From positions 5,022,001 to 5,086,000 of the forward strand of contig NZ_CP134779.1 of NCBI RefSeq assembly GCF_031884435.1: 64,000 bases of DNA, given 5' to 3'. The position numbers and the translations under genes were made by a program. The notes below the pieces were generated by a model, which worked only from the letters and a program-made list of their open reading frames with translations, was not told where the DNA came from and did no database searches. Origin of the DNA: Bosea sp. 685. Its GTDB lineage: Bacteria > Pseudomonadota > Alphaproteobacteria > Rhizobiales > Beijerinckiaceae. Of this stretch, positions 7,883 through 16,596 are shown one piece after another. Numbering within the stretch: position 1 is the first letter of the stretch; each line of letters starts with the position of its first letter.

Positions 7883-9780
7883 GCAAGCTAGCCATGGCAG
7901 ACATGCTGTTTCCGGATGACGATCTTCCGGAAGGCAAGCCTCAGCGGCAGCTTTCACTGAAGGCAAAATATCTGCAGTCGCGCCAACTGCCCGGGCCAGC
8001 GATCGCTCGGCGCATGCTCTGGTCTGCGGCCGGACCGGAATTGCTGCGCGACATAAGCCGGCGGCGCCCCAGCGTCATTCTCATCGAGACGCCCGATGAC
8101 TGGTTCGACCTGATCCACGAGGCCGCTCGCGATCTCATACGCGCTGCCGACTTTGTGACGTGCCAGTCCGCAAAAGCGAGCAAACAGTCATCGACCCAGG
8201 AAGCTGGCCTCATCAGTGCAACAGCTAGCACCCGATCGCTCGTGGTCATCGCCGCGATCGGCGTCAGCGCTATCAGCCGGTCGGTACTACTGTCCCTAGA
8301 TCATCGCGTTGTGATCAAGCCGCCTGATCGTGCGATCCTGGCAGGCGCGCTGCGTACCGTCTTCGGGCTGCGCAGGCCCCCCTCTCTGCCGCCGGATATC
8401 GTGCCAATTTCCGATGCGGCCGCGGTCGTGGCCGCTATCCGCCCCGCCGAGAACTCTGGTCGGGCCATCGCACGGCTCACCGCTTTGTCCGATCCAGCGC
8501 ACTCGTCGGCAGCGGCACTCCCGCCCGGTCCCGGCCTCGAGGAGCTAGGAGGATACGGCGCCGCCCGGGACTGGGGCCTTCAACTGGCGGGGGATCTCGA
8601 AGAGTATCGTGCCGGCAGAATAGATTGGACCCAGTTGAGCAGTGCGGCGATCCTTCATGGCCTCCCGGGCGTAGGCAAAACCTTCTTCGCCGCAGCACTG
8701 GCCAGGAGCTGCCGAGTGCCGCTTGTGAACACATCCCTCGGCAGGATCTTCGCTACGACCACTGGCCATCTCGATACCGTCATCAAAGGGCTGGATGCAG
8801 CGTTCTCGGAAGCACGTGCCGTGGCGCCTTCGGTGCTTTTCATCGACGAACTTGATTCCTTGCCTGACCGCGCCACGCTGAGCGACAGAGGCCGCGACTG
8901 GTGGTCGCCCGTCTGCAATCACTTTCTAAAACTGCTCGACGAGCAGCGCCATGGCGTGATCGTCCTGGCGGCGACGAACCTCGTCGGCCGGATCGATGCG
9001 GCCATCCTTCGGCCCGGCCGCATCGATCGTCACTTTAAAGTCGAGCTGCCCACCGAGCCCGAGCTGGTTATGATCCTGCGGCTCTACCTGCATGACGAGT
9101 TCAGCGAAGACGAGATTAGCAGTCTGGCCCCACTGGCACAGGGTCTGACAGGTGCAGGTGTCGCACTTGCCGTGAAGACGGCGCGCGCTGAGGCGAGGCG
9201 CGAAGGCCGCAGACTGGAGTTGCGCGACTTAATCGACAGGATTGCCCCAGACAACCGGAATATTGCCGATTTGCATCGGATTAGCGTGCACGAGGCCGGG
9301 CACGCCCTCGTCGCAATATTGCTGAACAAGAGGGTGTCATACGTCTCGACGGTCCCGGGCTCGGGATATGGCGGCGCTTCTCTGATCGAGATGACGGGGC
9401 CTATCGCGACCCGCTGCGACCTTGAGGATCAGGTCGCCATCTCTCTTGCCGGGCGCAACGCCGAGCGCCTGATCCTCGGCGAAGCCAGCTCTGGGTCACA
9501 TTCGGATCTTCGTTTAGCGACATGGCTCCTAGCAGCGATGCACGGTTCGTTCGCGATGGGCGATACGCTCGTGCAGCAGGCGCCGATCGACAGCAGCCCA
9601 TCGTTGCTGGCCGATCCAGAATTCCGCAGCCTTGTCGAAGTCGATATGCGCCGTATCGATGAGCGCTGTGCCCAGCTGCTTGTCAGCAACGTCGACGCCC
9701 TCAAACGTATCATCGCCAACCTGCTCGAACATCGCGTGCTGGCCGAGGATCAGGTCCTGAAGCTCGCCAGACTTTCATGA
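7879..9780 (+). CDS. AAA ATPase/M41 zinc protease, FtsH-like without membrane anchor
   Basis: 633 residues from ATG 7879, preceded by AAAGGAG. Residues 1-230 have no membrane segment, unlike FtsH. The AAA module shows Walker A GLPGVGKT (about 261-268), Walker B LFIDELDSLPDR, and the arginine-finger region ILRPGRIDRHF. The M41 peptidase domain has the zinc motif HEAGH (about 471-475), with the third ligand expected in SHSDLRLAT. The protein should couple ATP-driven unfolding to proteolysis in the cytosol. It is the last gene of an overlapping four-gene set, so its substrates or adaptors may be the small upstream proteins (inference). The unusual N-terminal domain separates it from housekeeping FtsH. 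Confidence 0.85.
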   Translation: MSKLAMADMLFPDDDLPEGKPQRQLSLKAKYLQSRQLPGPAIARRMLWSAAGPELLRDISRRRPSVILIETPDDWFDLIHEAARDLIRAADFVTCQSAKASKQSSTQEAGLISATASTRSLVVIAAIGVSAISRSVLLSLDHRVVIKPPDRAILAGALRTVFGLRRPPSLPPDIVPISDAAAVVAAIRPAENSGRAIARLTALSDPAHSSAAALPPGPGLEELGGYGAARDWGLQLAGDLEEYRAGRIDWTQLSSAAILHGLPGVGKTFFAAALARSCRVPLVNTSLGRIFATTTGHLDTVIKGLDAAFSEARAVAPSVLFIDELDSLPDRATLSDRGRDWWSPVCNHFLKLLDEQRHGVIVLAATNLVGRIDAAILRPGRIDRHFKVELPTEPELVMILRLYLHDEFSEDEISSLAPLAQGLTGAGVALAVKTARAEARREGRRLELRDLIDRIAPDNRNIADLHRISVHEAGHALVAILLNKRVSYVSTVPGSGYGGASLIEMTGPIATRCDLEDQVAISLAGRNAERLILGEASSGSHSDLRLATWLLAAMHGSFAMGDTLVQQAPIDSSPSLLADPEFRSLVEVDMRRIDERCAQLLVSNVDALKRIIANLLEHRVLAEDQVLKLARLS

Positions 9781-10142
9781 CTTTGCCAGACCCACAAGCA
9801 CAAGCATGACTGACCAACCTCGATCTTCTTGCACCCTCGAAAAAGGCCCCGCATCCGCCAAGCGGGCGAGCTTTTGCAGAACCGTTCGCGCGCTCCATTG
9901 AGCCTCCGCGCCGGCCCGTGACTCGCAGAGTTCAGGGTACGACCAACGGGTTACCGGCGCGCGGCGAGCCAGCCCCGAGCGCCTCGAGGACGGCATCATC
10001 ACCCCTCGCAGCGGCCGCGCCGCAGAGAACTTGCTGCTGATGAACGCTTCGTCGGGCCCAGGATCTCATGAAACCGGATCGCGAGATGCCGGCAGCCACC
10101 AGCCCGCCCACTCCCAACATGCACACATCAAAGGACCACACA
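9781..10142. other. Intergenic, no firm gene
   Basis: A minus-strand frame at 9775-10002 encodes 75 residues of partly protein-like sequence but has no ribosome-binding site and overlaps the protease stop codon. I see no terminator. Confidence 0.35.
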
Positions 10143-10919
10143 ATGCGACTGCTTCTCATAAGCGACATACATTTGGAGTTCGACAGCTTCGATCTTCCAG
10201 CAGATCTGAATTTCGACATCGCAATTTTCGCCGGCGATATCTGGAAGCCAGTGTCCAATTCAGTCCGTTGGCTGACGGCCCAACGTGAGGGTCCTCTGCA
10301 GCGGAAGCCGGTCATTCTTGTCCCTGGTAATCATGAATTCTACGGGACCGAAATCACCGCAAGCAGAGAGGAGGGGCACGATCTTGCAGCGCTATCGGGT
10401 ATTCACTTGCTCGATCCAGGCACGGTGACCATTGACGGCGTCCGTTTTGTGGGCGCGACTTTGTGGACGGATTTTGATCTTTACGGTCGCTCAATTGCGT
10501 CGCGGAGAGTAGCGACGCGCGGCATGAACGACTTCAGGCGCATCAAGATCCAGGATGCCAAGGTTCGCCATTTCACCGCGGACGACGCCTTAGCTCTTCA
10601 TCGTCATGACCGTGCTTTCATCGAGAAAACCCTCGCACAGCCGTTCTCCGGGCAGACGGTCGTAATCACCCATCATGCGCCTCACCCTGAATCCGTTCCG
10701 CACGAATTCCGCGGCGATCCGCTCGCGCCAGCCTTCGCATCCAACCTGGCTGGGTTGATCATGGAATATCGGCCCAGCGTCTGGGTGCATGGTCATGACC
10801 ATCATCATCACGACTATACGGTTGGAAGCACCCGGATCGTCGCGAACCCGGCCGGGTATCCGCTCCGTGACGGACGTGAGAACCGACAGTTCGATCCCCA
10901 CTTCACCATCGAGGTTTGA
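10143..10919 (+). CDS. Calcineurin-like metallophosphoesterase
   Basis: 258 residues from ATG 10143, with AAAGGA 9 nt upstream. The five metal-binding motifs are in order: SDIHLE (D-x-H), FAGDIW (G-D), VPGNHEF (G-N-H-E), ITHHAP (H) and HGHDHHHHD (G-H-x-H). This is the single-domain metallophosphoesterase layout. Substrate could be a phosphodiester or a phosphoprotein. The run HGHDHHHHD is unusually His-rich around the last ligand. It is followed directly by a degraded second copy of the 3' end of the gene at 6366. Confidence 0.88.
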   Translation: MRLLLISDIHLEFDSFDLPADLNFDIAIFAGDIWKPVSNSVRWLTAQREGPLQRKPVILVPGNHEFYGTEITASREEGHDLAALSGIHLLDPGTVTIDGVRFVGATLWTDFDLYGRSIASRRVATRGMNDFRRIKIQDAKVRHFTADDALALHRHDRAFIEKTLAQPFSGQTVVITHHAPHPESVPHEFRGDPLAPAFASNLAGLIMEYRPSVWVHGHDHHHHDYTVGSTRIVANPAGYPLRDGRENRQFDPHFTIEV

Positions 10920-10939
10920 CGCACTGACTTGGTCGCAAC

Positions 10940-11085
10940 CCTCGCCACCGACGCCGACAGACCGCTGACAGCCGCGATCCTGGTCCGGCTTCAATCGGGG
11001 TCTCCTTCGGGCTCGCCCCTGACTTGGCAGTAGATCCCCCTGCCCGATCAACCATCCCTCAACGGTAGCAGGTGACGTGCATCGG
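10940..11085 (+). repeat. Direct repeat, copy 2 (gene relic)
   Basis: 10940-11038 still encodes LATDADRPLTAAILVRLQSG... up to a stop, matching the C-terminus of the protein at 6366-6977 (LAIDADTPLTTASLVRLQSG...). No start or N-terminal part is present. A 23-bp stretch then separates it from the perfect 24-bp match 11062-11085. It is the tail of a lost paralogue. Confidence 0.8.
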
Positions 11086-11372
11086 CACCTATTACCCAGC
11101 GCACAAACATAAACTCATCGAAACCCCGCTTTCCGGCCTTGGCCTGAGCTTTCCAAGGCACCCTGCAGGGCCTGCTATGCCCTGCAATTGCGGACGCCTC
11201 CATTCACCGCAAACCTTCCTCAGCCTCCGCTACGCCGGCCTCGGAGACGTCGAACTCCCGGCGCGAACCGCGAGCCCCCCGGAGGTCACCCCGTTCAGCC
11301 TGCACTTCCTGCCACGCTCATCCGCTTCAAATGCGACTGGGCATTCAGCCCGCCCTCAGGACCGAGGCCACC
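11086..11372. other. No gene seen between repeat copy 2 and the small ORF
   Basis: Nothing recognisable on either strand. The frames are Pro/Arg-rich and look like shadows. Confidence 0.35.
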
Positions 11373-11489
11373 ATGAAAACCACTGCTTCGATGCTCGACG
11401 ATCTCCCCCTGGAAGACGACGATAACGCCCAGGATCGCATCCGCCCGCTGACCGGTGACGAGCTCAGGAAGCTCTTCCGTGACGCCTGA
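11373..11489 (+). CDS. Possible 38-residue acidic small protein
   Basis: ATG 11373 to TGA 11489: an acidic stretch (LDDLPLEDDDNAQD) then LTGDELRKLFRDA. It overlaps the GTG start of the following ParS/MbcA-like gene (11479), which suggests coupling. Too short to classify; kept because of the overlap and the codon quality. Confidence 0.35.
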   Translation: MKTTASMLDDLPLEDDDNAQDRIRPLTGDELRKLFRDA

Positions 11490-11838
11490 CCAGATCGCAG
11501 CCCTGAACCGAGCGATATCGAAGCTCTTCAACCGCTGGCAGGTCGACGACGAACTCGGCTCGCGCATCCTTGCGCTAGATGCAGAGCGTTATCGCACCTG
11601 GAGGCTCGGCGAACTCAATTGCCCCGACGACGACCTAAGGCTGCGGCTCAGTCTTCTGCTCGGCATCCATGTGCAACTCTGCACCTTCTTCAGCAAACCG
11701 GAACGTGGCTACGCCTGGATGGCCAAGCCGAACGATGTGTTCGGCGAAAGCCCGTTGAGCATGCTCAGCAGCGGCGATCTCAACGTCCTGGTGCGCCTTC
11801 AGGCCTATCTCGCCGCGGAAACGCAGGCTCCCTTTTAG
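11479..11838 (+). CDS. ParS/MbcA/Xre-type toxin-binding domain protein
   Basis: 119 residues from GTG 11479, with AGGAAG 8-9 nt upstream. The N-terminal helices (IAALNRAISKLFNRW...SRILALDAERYRTWRLG) look like the Xre-like half. The C-terminal part (RGYAWMAKPNDVFGESPLSMLSSGDLNVLVRLQAYL) is the DUF2384/ParS-MbcA signature, in which a W-x-x-x-P-N and G-x-x-P-L motif binds RES-type or COG-type toxins. No RES-domain gene lies next to it, so it is either an orphan antitoxin or partners with the small upstream protein. Confidence 0.65.
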   Translation: MTPDQIAALNRAISKLFNRWQVDDELGSRILALDAERYRTWRLGELNCPDDDLRLRLSLLLGIHVQLCTFFSKPERGYAWMAKPNDVFGESPLSMLSSGDLNVLVRLQAYLAAETQAPF

Positions 11839-12006
11839 TTCACGTTGAGCAGCGCATTGCGCCGACAGCTTCCGTGGGCCTTCGTCACACAGCCGAGTCA
11901 CGGCAACTCCCGCCTGCGCTCCAAAACATTCGCGGCCCACTCTCTGATCGAACGCGCAGCCGGCCCGCCCGACAGAGACGACAAAACGACCGGAAGGACG
12001 ATACAA

Positions 12007-12177
12007 ATGAACAATCATATGCCTCCTCCGATCCCAACTCCCTTAATATTGCTACTCAGAATTTTGGCGCGAACAGAGGCAAAAAAGCGGGCATCAGAAG
12101 CCGACAAGCCTTTCAAAAATCACGCGTTTTTGAAAATCGGCGCCCAACATATCGACATCATCAAACCCGAGAGGTAG
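12007..12177 (+). CDS. Possible 56-residue small protein
   Basis: ATG 12007 preceded by GGAAGGA at a good distance. It begins MNNHMPPPIPTPLILLLRILARTEAKKRA. A short hydrophobic stretch is followed by a basic region, so it could be a small membrane-associated peptide. No family recognised. Confidence 0.35.
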   Translation: MNNHMPPPIPTPLILLLRILARTEAKKRASEADKPFKNHAFLKIGAQHIDIIKPER

Positions 12178-12623
12178 CCGTCGAAATATTGACCGCCTCG
12201 CTATTCATATAATTTGTCTGTATGAATCTAAGACGACTTCTGTCAGGCTAACGCCATCAGATTTAAGGACGCCGCCGTGAACCACCCCAGACACCAGCAC
12301 AAGGAACCTGGCCGTGAGGGCCGGCGTCGTTTGCGTTGGATTGGCTCTCGACGATCCCTGCCGGCGAGCGATCCCGTAGCGCCTGAACGGCTAGCGAACA
12401 TCAATCCAACCGACAAGCAGCGCTCCGGTTCGCCGGAAAGGAAGCGCCAAGTGAGCGCCAACCCTTCAATGGTGTGCGCACCCCTTCGAGCCGGGCTTCG
12501 ATGGACTGGGCGATCGCAGCAGACCGATCCCGCAAATCCTGAGCGGACCAAGCAATCAAAATTTTCCCTTAGGTCGGACGTCGCTCGCCAGGAGCCGCCC
12601 GACCACTCAGTGAGTTAACGACC
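12178..12623. other. Intergenic upstream of the recombinase
   Basis: 446 bp with no supported gene. It is the likely place for a recombinase promoter and perhaps an attachment site, but I could not pick out a convincing -35/-10 or a repeat. Confidence 0.35.
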
Positions 12624-14678
12624 ATGGAAGCCGGAACGCCGCGCAAACCCACAGTGAAGGACCTGCTGCCCGCAAGTTTCCTGCAACAGGCAATCAGCAG
12701 GGCACCCAAACTGTTACAGCTGAACCGCCCAGCAAAGGGTATCGCCATCTACTGCCGCCGCTCGACCGACATTGAGAACGATTCGATCGAGCGCCAGATC
12801 GACCGTGGGACCGAATACGCCGAGCGTCGTTTCAAGGCCCCCATCGACTACAAATATGCCGATGCCGGTATCAGCGGCGAAGTCCGCGAACGTGACGGCC
12901 TCAGCCGCCTGCTGAAGGATGCCGAAGCGGGCCTGTTCAATGTCGTCATCGTTGAGGAAGTCGATCGCCTCGGCCGAACGATGGCCATCATCGCGGATAT
13001 CCACGACCGGCTCGAAAAGCTAGGCGTGCGAGTTCATAGCGTTAGCAAGGGCGACGTCATCGAAACGATTGACATCGCGTTCAAGGGCTTCATGGCAAGC
13101 GAGCATCAAGTGCTCCTGCGTGCCCGGAGCAAGGCCGGTAAGCAACGGGCCGTTGAAGCAGGCAAGATCGTAACGAAACTGCCCTTCGGCTACGTCAAGG
13201 ATTACCTACGGCCAGGCCAATGTTCGATTGACTCAGCGAAAATGCCCGTCATCCGCTGGATGTACGAAGCGCGTGCGGCCGGTATGACGCTTCAGGCAAT
13301 CGCCAGGGGAGCCAATAAACGGCTGGGCCAAACTCTGATCCATCGAGTGTCGCTTGCTTATATCTTGAGAAACCCGATCTACAAAGGCGTCTATACATTC
13401 CGCCGTAGCGTTGCCGCCGCTCGGCGCGATGGGAAGAGGGTTCAGGTACCTCGTCATCCAGATGAGTGGATGACTGTGGTGAAGCCCGAATTGCGTATGG
13501 TCGACGAGGATCTTTGGGACCACGTCGTAAAAGGACTGACAAAAAGAGGCCGTCCGGGGGGCGCACGCCTTCTGAGTGGGAAGTGCGTGTGCCGGGCCTG
13601 CGGCAACAGAATGGTCGTCCGAGATAATAAGTTCATCGGCAAAGTATACTATCGCTGTTATCAAAACGAATACGATCCAAAATCCATCCCGCAGTGCAAG
13701 GGGGGCCTCATTGGTGCGGAAGACATCGAGCGGCTTTGTCTCGACGCCATTCGCGACGTCCTGAGTTGCGACCAACTTGAAAGCGAATTCCAGCGCATGG
13801 TGGAAGAGGAGTTCGCCAGGAACATAGCTGCGCTCGGACCGCGACGTAAGGAATTGGGTGCACGAAAGGAAAAACTCGAGGCTCAACTGAATAAGGAGCT
13901 TGAGAATGTGGCCCTGCAGAACTTTCCTGCGGAACTCGTGCAGCAGCGGCATCGCAAGATGACGGAGGAGTGGGAACAGCTAGACGCCGAGCTCACCGAC
14001 ATGCCCGACATCGACCGGCGATTTATCGTCGACAACTCACGCAAAGTGAGGCTCCTTGAGGCATTCGACCGCGTGTGTAACACTTTAGGTCATGATCTGC
14101 GGCGACACGATACGGACAGCGAAGAGGCGCTCGCAGCGCTTCGCAATCTGATTGCCGGCGTTCAGATCACCAGGATCCTGGGTTCGCGGAGCTACCGCTG
14201 CACGATTTCGATCGCTGCCGATGCCATCATGGGGGCTGCTCACGCTCCGGGCTGTAAGCCCAGCCTGCATCGGCGCTTCGAGCACATAGTCCATAGGCCC
14301 ACCGACAGGCTCGATAAAAAGCAGATCGCCCGCGCCTATGAAAACCGGAGCTATTTCCTGAACGACGGAGAATTTTCATCTATCATAGAAGCTTTCGGCT
14401 CGGAAATCGCCAAACTTATAATTACATCAGAGCTGAATGACCCGCGTAAGTTACTGGATATTCTGGCATTTCTCGCGACTACATCAACGACAAGACCGGC
14501 TCTGCGGGAGATCTTGGGCCTGCCGTGGTATCTAAAAATCGTACGCCGCATCAACACTACTTTGACAACCAATCTCTGGAACCGGATCTCCGAATTTCTC
14601 CAACAGGAATTTCCTGAGAGGCGACACTCCTTCAACCCGAAGTTTCGCGACGTCTGGATGGCTTGGCGCGAGAAATAG
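12624..14678 (+). CDS. Large serine recombinase
   Basis: 684 residues. The resolvase/invertase catalytic domain has IAIYCRRSTDIENDSIERQ (nucleophile Ser about residue 47), the helix around DAGISGEVRERDGL, and VDRLGRT. The recombinase domain follows (GFMASEHQVLLRARSKAGKQRAVEAGKIVTKLPFGYV...ILRNPIYKGVYTFRR). The zinc beta-ribbon has CVCRACGNRM...YYRCYQ...PQC, and a long coiled coil spans about 400-480. This is the domain order of phage and integrative-element large serine integrases. About 190 C-terminal residues beyond the coiled coil are unassigned. It may have integrated or excised the surrounding island. ATG 12624 lacks a clear Shine-Dalgarno sequence. Confidence 0.9.
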   Translation: MEAGTPRKPTVKDLLPASFLQQAISRAPKLLQLNRPAKGIAIYCRRSTDIENDSIERQIDRGTEYAERRFKAPIDYKYADAGISGEVRERDGLSRLLKDAEAGLFNVVIVEEVDRLGRTMAIIADIHDRLEKLGVRVHSVSKGDVIETIDIAFKGFMASEHQVLLRARSKAGKQRAVEAGKIVTKLPFGYVKDYLRPGQCSIDSAKMPVIRWMYEARAAGMTLQAIARGANKRLGQTLIHRVSLAYILRNPIYKGVYTFRRSVAAARRDGKRVQVPRHPDEWMTVVKPELRMVDEDLWDHVVKGLTKRGRPGGARLLSGKCVCRACGNRMVVRDNKFIGKVYYRCYQNEYDPKSIPQCKGGLIGAEDIERLCLDAIRDVLSCDQLESEFQRMVEEEFARNIAALGPRRKELGARKEKLEAQLNKELENVALQNFPAELVQQRHRKMTEEWEQLDAELTDMPDIDRRFIVDNSRKVRLLEAFDRVCNTLGHDLRRHDTDSEEALAALRNLIAGVQITRILGSRSYRCTISIAADAIMGAAHAPGCKPSLHRRFEHIVHRPTDRLDKKQIARAYENRSYFLNDGEFSSIIEAFGSEIAKLIITSELNDPRKLLDILAFLATTSTTRPALREILGLPWYLKIVRRINTTLTTNLWNRISEFLQQEFPERRHSFNPKFRDVWMAWREK

Positions 14679-14680
14679 CA

Positions 14681-14717
14681 AGGCCGCTCACCTGGTAAGA
14701 TGAGCGGCCTTTTTCTT
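14681..14717 (+). terminator. Rho-independent terminator of the recombinase gene
   Basis: A 10-bp perfect stem (AGGCCGCTCA with TGAGCGGCCT, loop 14691-14700) followed by TTTTCTTT, three bases after the stop codon. Confidence 0.88.
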
Positions 14718-14750
14718 TGGGCATCTCGTCACAGCCTCTTCCGTAGGAAG

Positions 14751-15260
14751 TCATGCCTTCTTGGGGAACTTCCTCGCCATCGAAAGATCCCATCCAACCG
14801 GCAAATCCTTGTCTGACGGCCAAAACGCTCCATTCACCGACAACAAGTGGCCGGCAATAGCCCGATTATACATCAGGCGGTACAGCACCTCGGTCGACAC
14901 CTCGGCCCGTGCCGGATGCTTTGCCTGAATTTCGGGCGCTGCCATGGGACGACCATGCTGGGCGATGATTGCCAGCGCCTCGTCGACGATGCGCTTATTG
15001 AAATGGCGACCGTGATACACCTTCTCGTTATCCGAGAATGACGCTTCGGACACCGCGATCTTGCGCGGAGCCGATACAGGGCCTTCCACGACCGCCTCGG
15101 CAAAGTCCTCACTGGTCTGGCCAGTCAGATATGCTGCCAATCCGTCTCGTTGATGCGTCAGGCTGTCCAGCTGCTGCTTCAGAACAGCCCGCTGGCGGTC
15201 CATGTCGGCCAGCTGCGCCTTCAGGAACGAGAGCGCCTGCTCTTTATCGATCTCCTTCAC
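14751..15260 (-). CDS. Unknown coiled-coil/winged-helix-like protein
   Basis: 169 residues. Residues 1-48 (MKEIDKEQALSFLKAQLADMDRQRAVLKQQLDSLTHQRDGLAAYL) are a coiled coil. The C-terminal part (FNKRIVDEALAIIAQHGRPMAAPEIQAKHPARAEVSTEVLYRLMYNRAIAGHLLSVNGAFW) reads like a winged helix: helix, turn, recognition helix, then a wing ending in G-A-F-W. It is probably a DNA-binding accessory protein. It converges on the recombinase gene, so a role as directionality factor is conceivable but unsupported. Confidence 0.55.
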   Translation of the reverse strand: MKEIDKEQALSFLKAQLADMDRQRAVLKQQLDSLTHQRDGLAAYLTGQTSEDFAEAVVEGPVSAPRKIAVSEASFSDNEKVYHGRHFNKRIVDEALAIIAQHGRPMAAPEIQAKHPARAEVSTEVLYRLMYNRAIAGHLLSVNGAFWPSDKDLPVGWDLSMARKFPKKA

Positions 15261-15369
15261 GAGTCATTCCCCATCATGGCTATTTAAATCTCCGTCATGC
15301 AAATATGATATTTCATACGAAATAGGCTTTCCATATCCAAGTATCACTCGCATACGGGAGGCCCTCCCC

Positions 15370-15891
15370 ATGCTTCAGTCCTTTGACGACGCCGCGAACG
15401 CACCGCTGCGCTTCTCCGATGCCGTGTTCTCGTTGATGGATGCAGATGTCCTCGGAGGCCTCCGGAAGCCGACCTCCGGAATGCTAGAATGCCTAACTTC
15501 GATGGAGCTGAAGTATCTCCCCGTGATCCCTCAGATCCTCGCCCAAGACGCAGCCGGAGAGCTTAAGATGGCTGCGACCGACCCTGTATTCGCCCGCCAG
15601 CTACGCCGCCGTCGTGAGGGCATCGTTGCAATGATGGAGCACGTCATCGTTTCGACCCCGCGGCTCATGGAGGTTCAGGAGGCGTACCTTTCGGACGCCC
15701 GAACGGCGGCGATCCTGGAAGCTTCGCCACAGCTCCGAAACCGCCTTCTGGTCGCAGCGACTGCCATCGAGTATCGCATTCCGATCCTCAGCAGCGGCCG
15801 CATTTACCTCAGATTGGCTGAATTGACCCATTCCCCGCGGGCGCTTTCGCTCCCCAAGGGAAACTTCATCGTCCAGCCATCTGCTCACTGA
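15370..15891 (+). CDS. Unknown protein, possible PIN-like fold
   Basis: 173 residues from ATG 15370 (MLQSFDDAANAPLRF). It opens with an alternation reminiscent of PIN domains (VFSLMDADVLGG) and ends with NRLLVAATAIEYRIPILSSGRIYLRLAE, matching the D/N-x-L-x-A-A-x-A...P-I-L-S/T end of PIN nucleases. The internal acidic residues are not clearly conserved. No antitoxin-like gene is adjacent. A strong terminator follows at 15913. Confidence 0.5.
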   Translation: MLQSFDDAANAPLRFSDAVFSLMDADVLGGLRKPTSGMLECLTSMELKYLPVIPQILAQDAAGELKMAATDPVFARQLRRRREGIVAMMEHVIVSTPRLMEVQEAYLSDARTAAILEASPQLRNRLLVAATAIEYRIPILSSGRIYLRLAELTHSPRALSLPKGNFIVQPSAH

Positions 15892-15912
15892 CGGCATTTG
15901 GCGTTTCTCCAA

Positions 15913-15945
15913 GGCGCCGCAAGCCCCCGCTTGCGGCGCCATTTT
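15913..15945 (+). terminator. Strong hairpin terminator
   Basis: A perfect 12-bp GC-rich stem (15913-15924 with 15929-15940), CCCC loop, then ATTTTG. It sits 22 bp after the stop at 15891 and also faces the end of the minus-strand small gene. Confidence 0.8.
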
Positions 15946-16003
15946 GACTCTACTCGGCTTCCGCCTCGATCCAGCTCACCAACTGGACCATGAAAGCGTC
16001 GTG

Positions 16004-16111
16004 CTACTCGTCACTGACGACGGGAAAACTCACCCCTCCATCCTCGTCCAGATGGAACTGGTTCCCGGCTTCCGTTGCCGTCGGGCCGGCCTCGGCGATG
16101 TCCTGCGGCAT
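16004..16111 (-). CDS. 35-residue small protein interrupted by an in-frame amber codon
   Basis: ATG 16111 is preceded on the minus strand by GAGGGG at 7-8 nt. The frame reads MPQDIAEAGPTATEAGNQFH...VVSDE then TAG (16006-16004). It continues in the same frame as HDAFMVQLVSWIEAEAE to a second TAG at 15952-15950, just before the terminator stem. Both halves look like genuine acidic/amphipathic coding sequence, so the natural product was probably 53 residues. Either this is a nonsense mutant or the stop is read through. Confidence 0.45.
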   Translation of the reverse strand: MPQDIAEAGPTATEAGNQFHLDEDGGVSFPVVSDE

Positions 16112-16596
16112 GTTTCAAACCCCTCGAATGGCCACCCGTCATTTTCAATTCATATCAAATGGACGGGCGCATGTAAAGTACTTTTCATGTAACAAATTGC
16201 GCTACCGAAAAAGCAAGTTGTGATAACTGCGCGCGAACTCGTCCATGTACAATCCCAAACGTCACAAAACTCACCTTCTATAACGCGTTGTTTTATATAG
16301 TTATTCTCTGGAATCAACCTCTCCCGGCGAACCTGGCAAGGTGTTCAATGGGCAACACTGGCTAGCCGGGTCGAAACCTCGTTCGGACTTGTCGGATTCA
16401 ACGTATCGAACCCACTCTATCTTTTGAGGCATTTGGATAGACGATCGAAGCAAGAAAAATCTCGTGTAACATGTCGTAGACTTTTCCATTCCCGAGCCCG
16501 CAGCTCTCATTTCCAACGACTACCAATTTTCGTGCGTTTACACTCTGGGAACAACGAAAGTGATACTTGAAGCCCCCATGTTAGCGGCCCCTTCGA
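16112..16596. other. AT-rich intergenic region, no supported gene
   Basis: More AT-rich than its surroundings, so likely promoter territory for the small minus-strand gene. A minus-strand frame at 16301-16516 lacks a convincing ribosome-binding site and is left out. Confidence 0.35.

Noticed and set aside
9775..10002. Minus-strand 75-codon frame with protein-like texture
   Set aside because: No ribosome-binding site, no homology that I recognise, and it overlaps the protease stop.
12277..12618. Plus-strand frame upstream of the recombinase
   Set aside because: Pro/Arg/Ser-rich with no structure and no ribosome-binding site.
16301..16516. Minus-strand 71-codon frame
   Set aside because: Composition is borderline, start lacks a Shine-Dalgarno sequence, and nothing is recognised.
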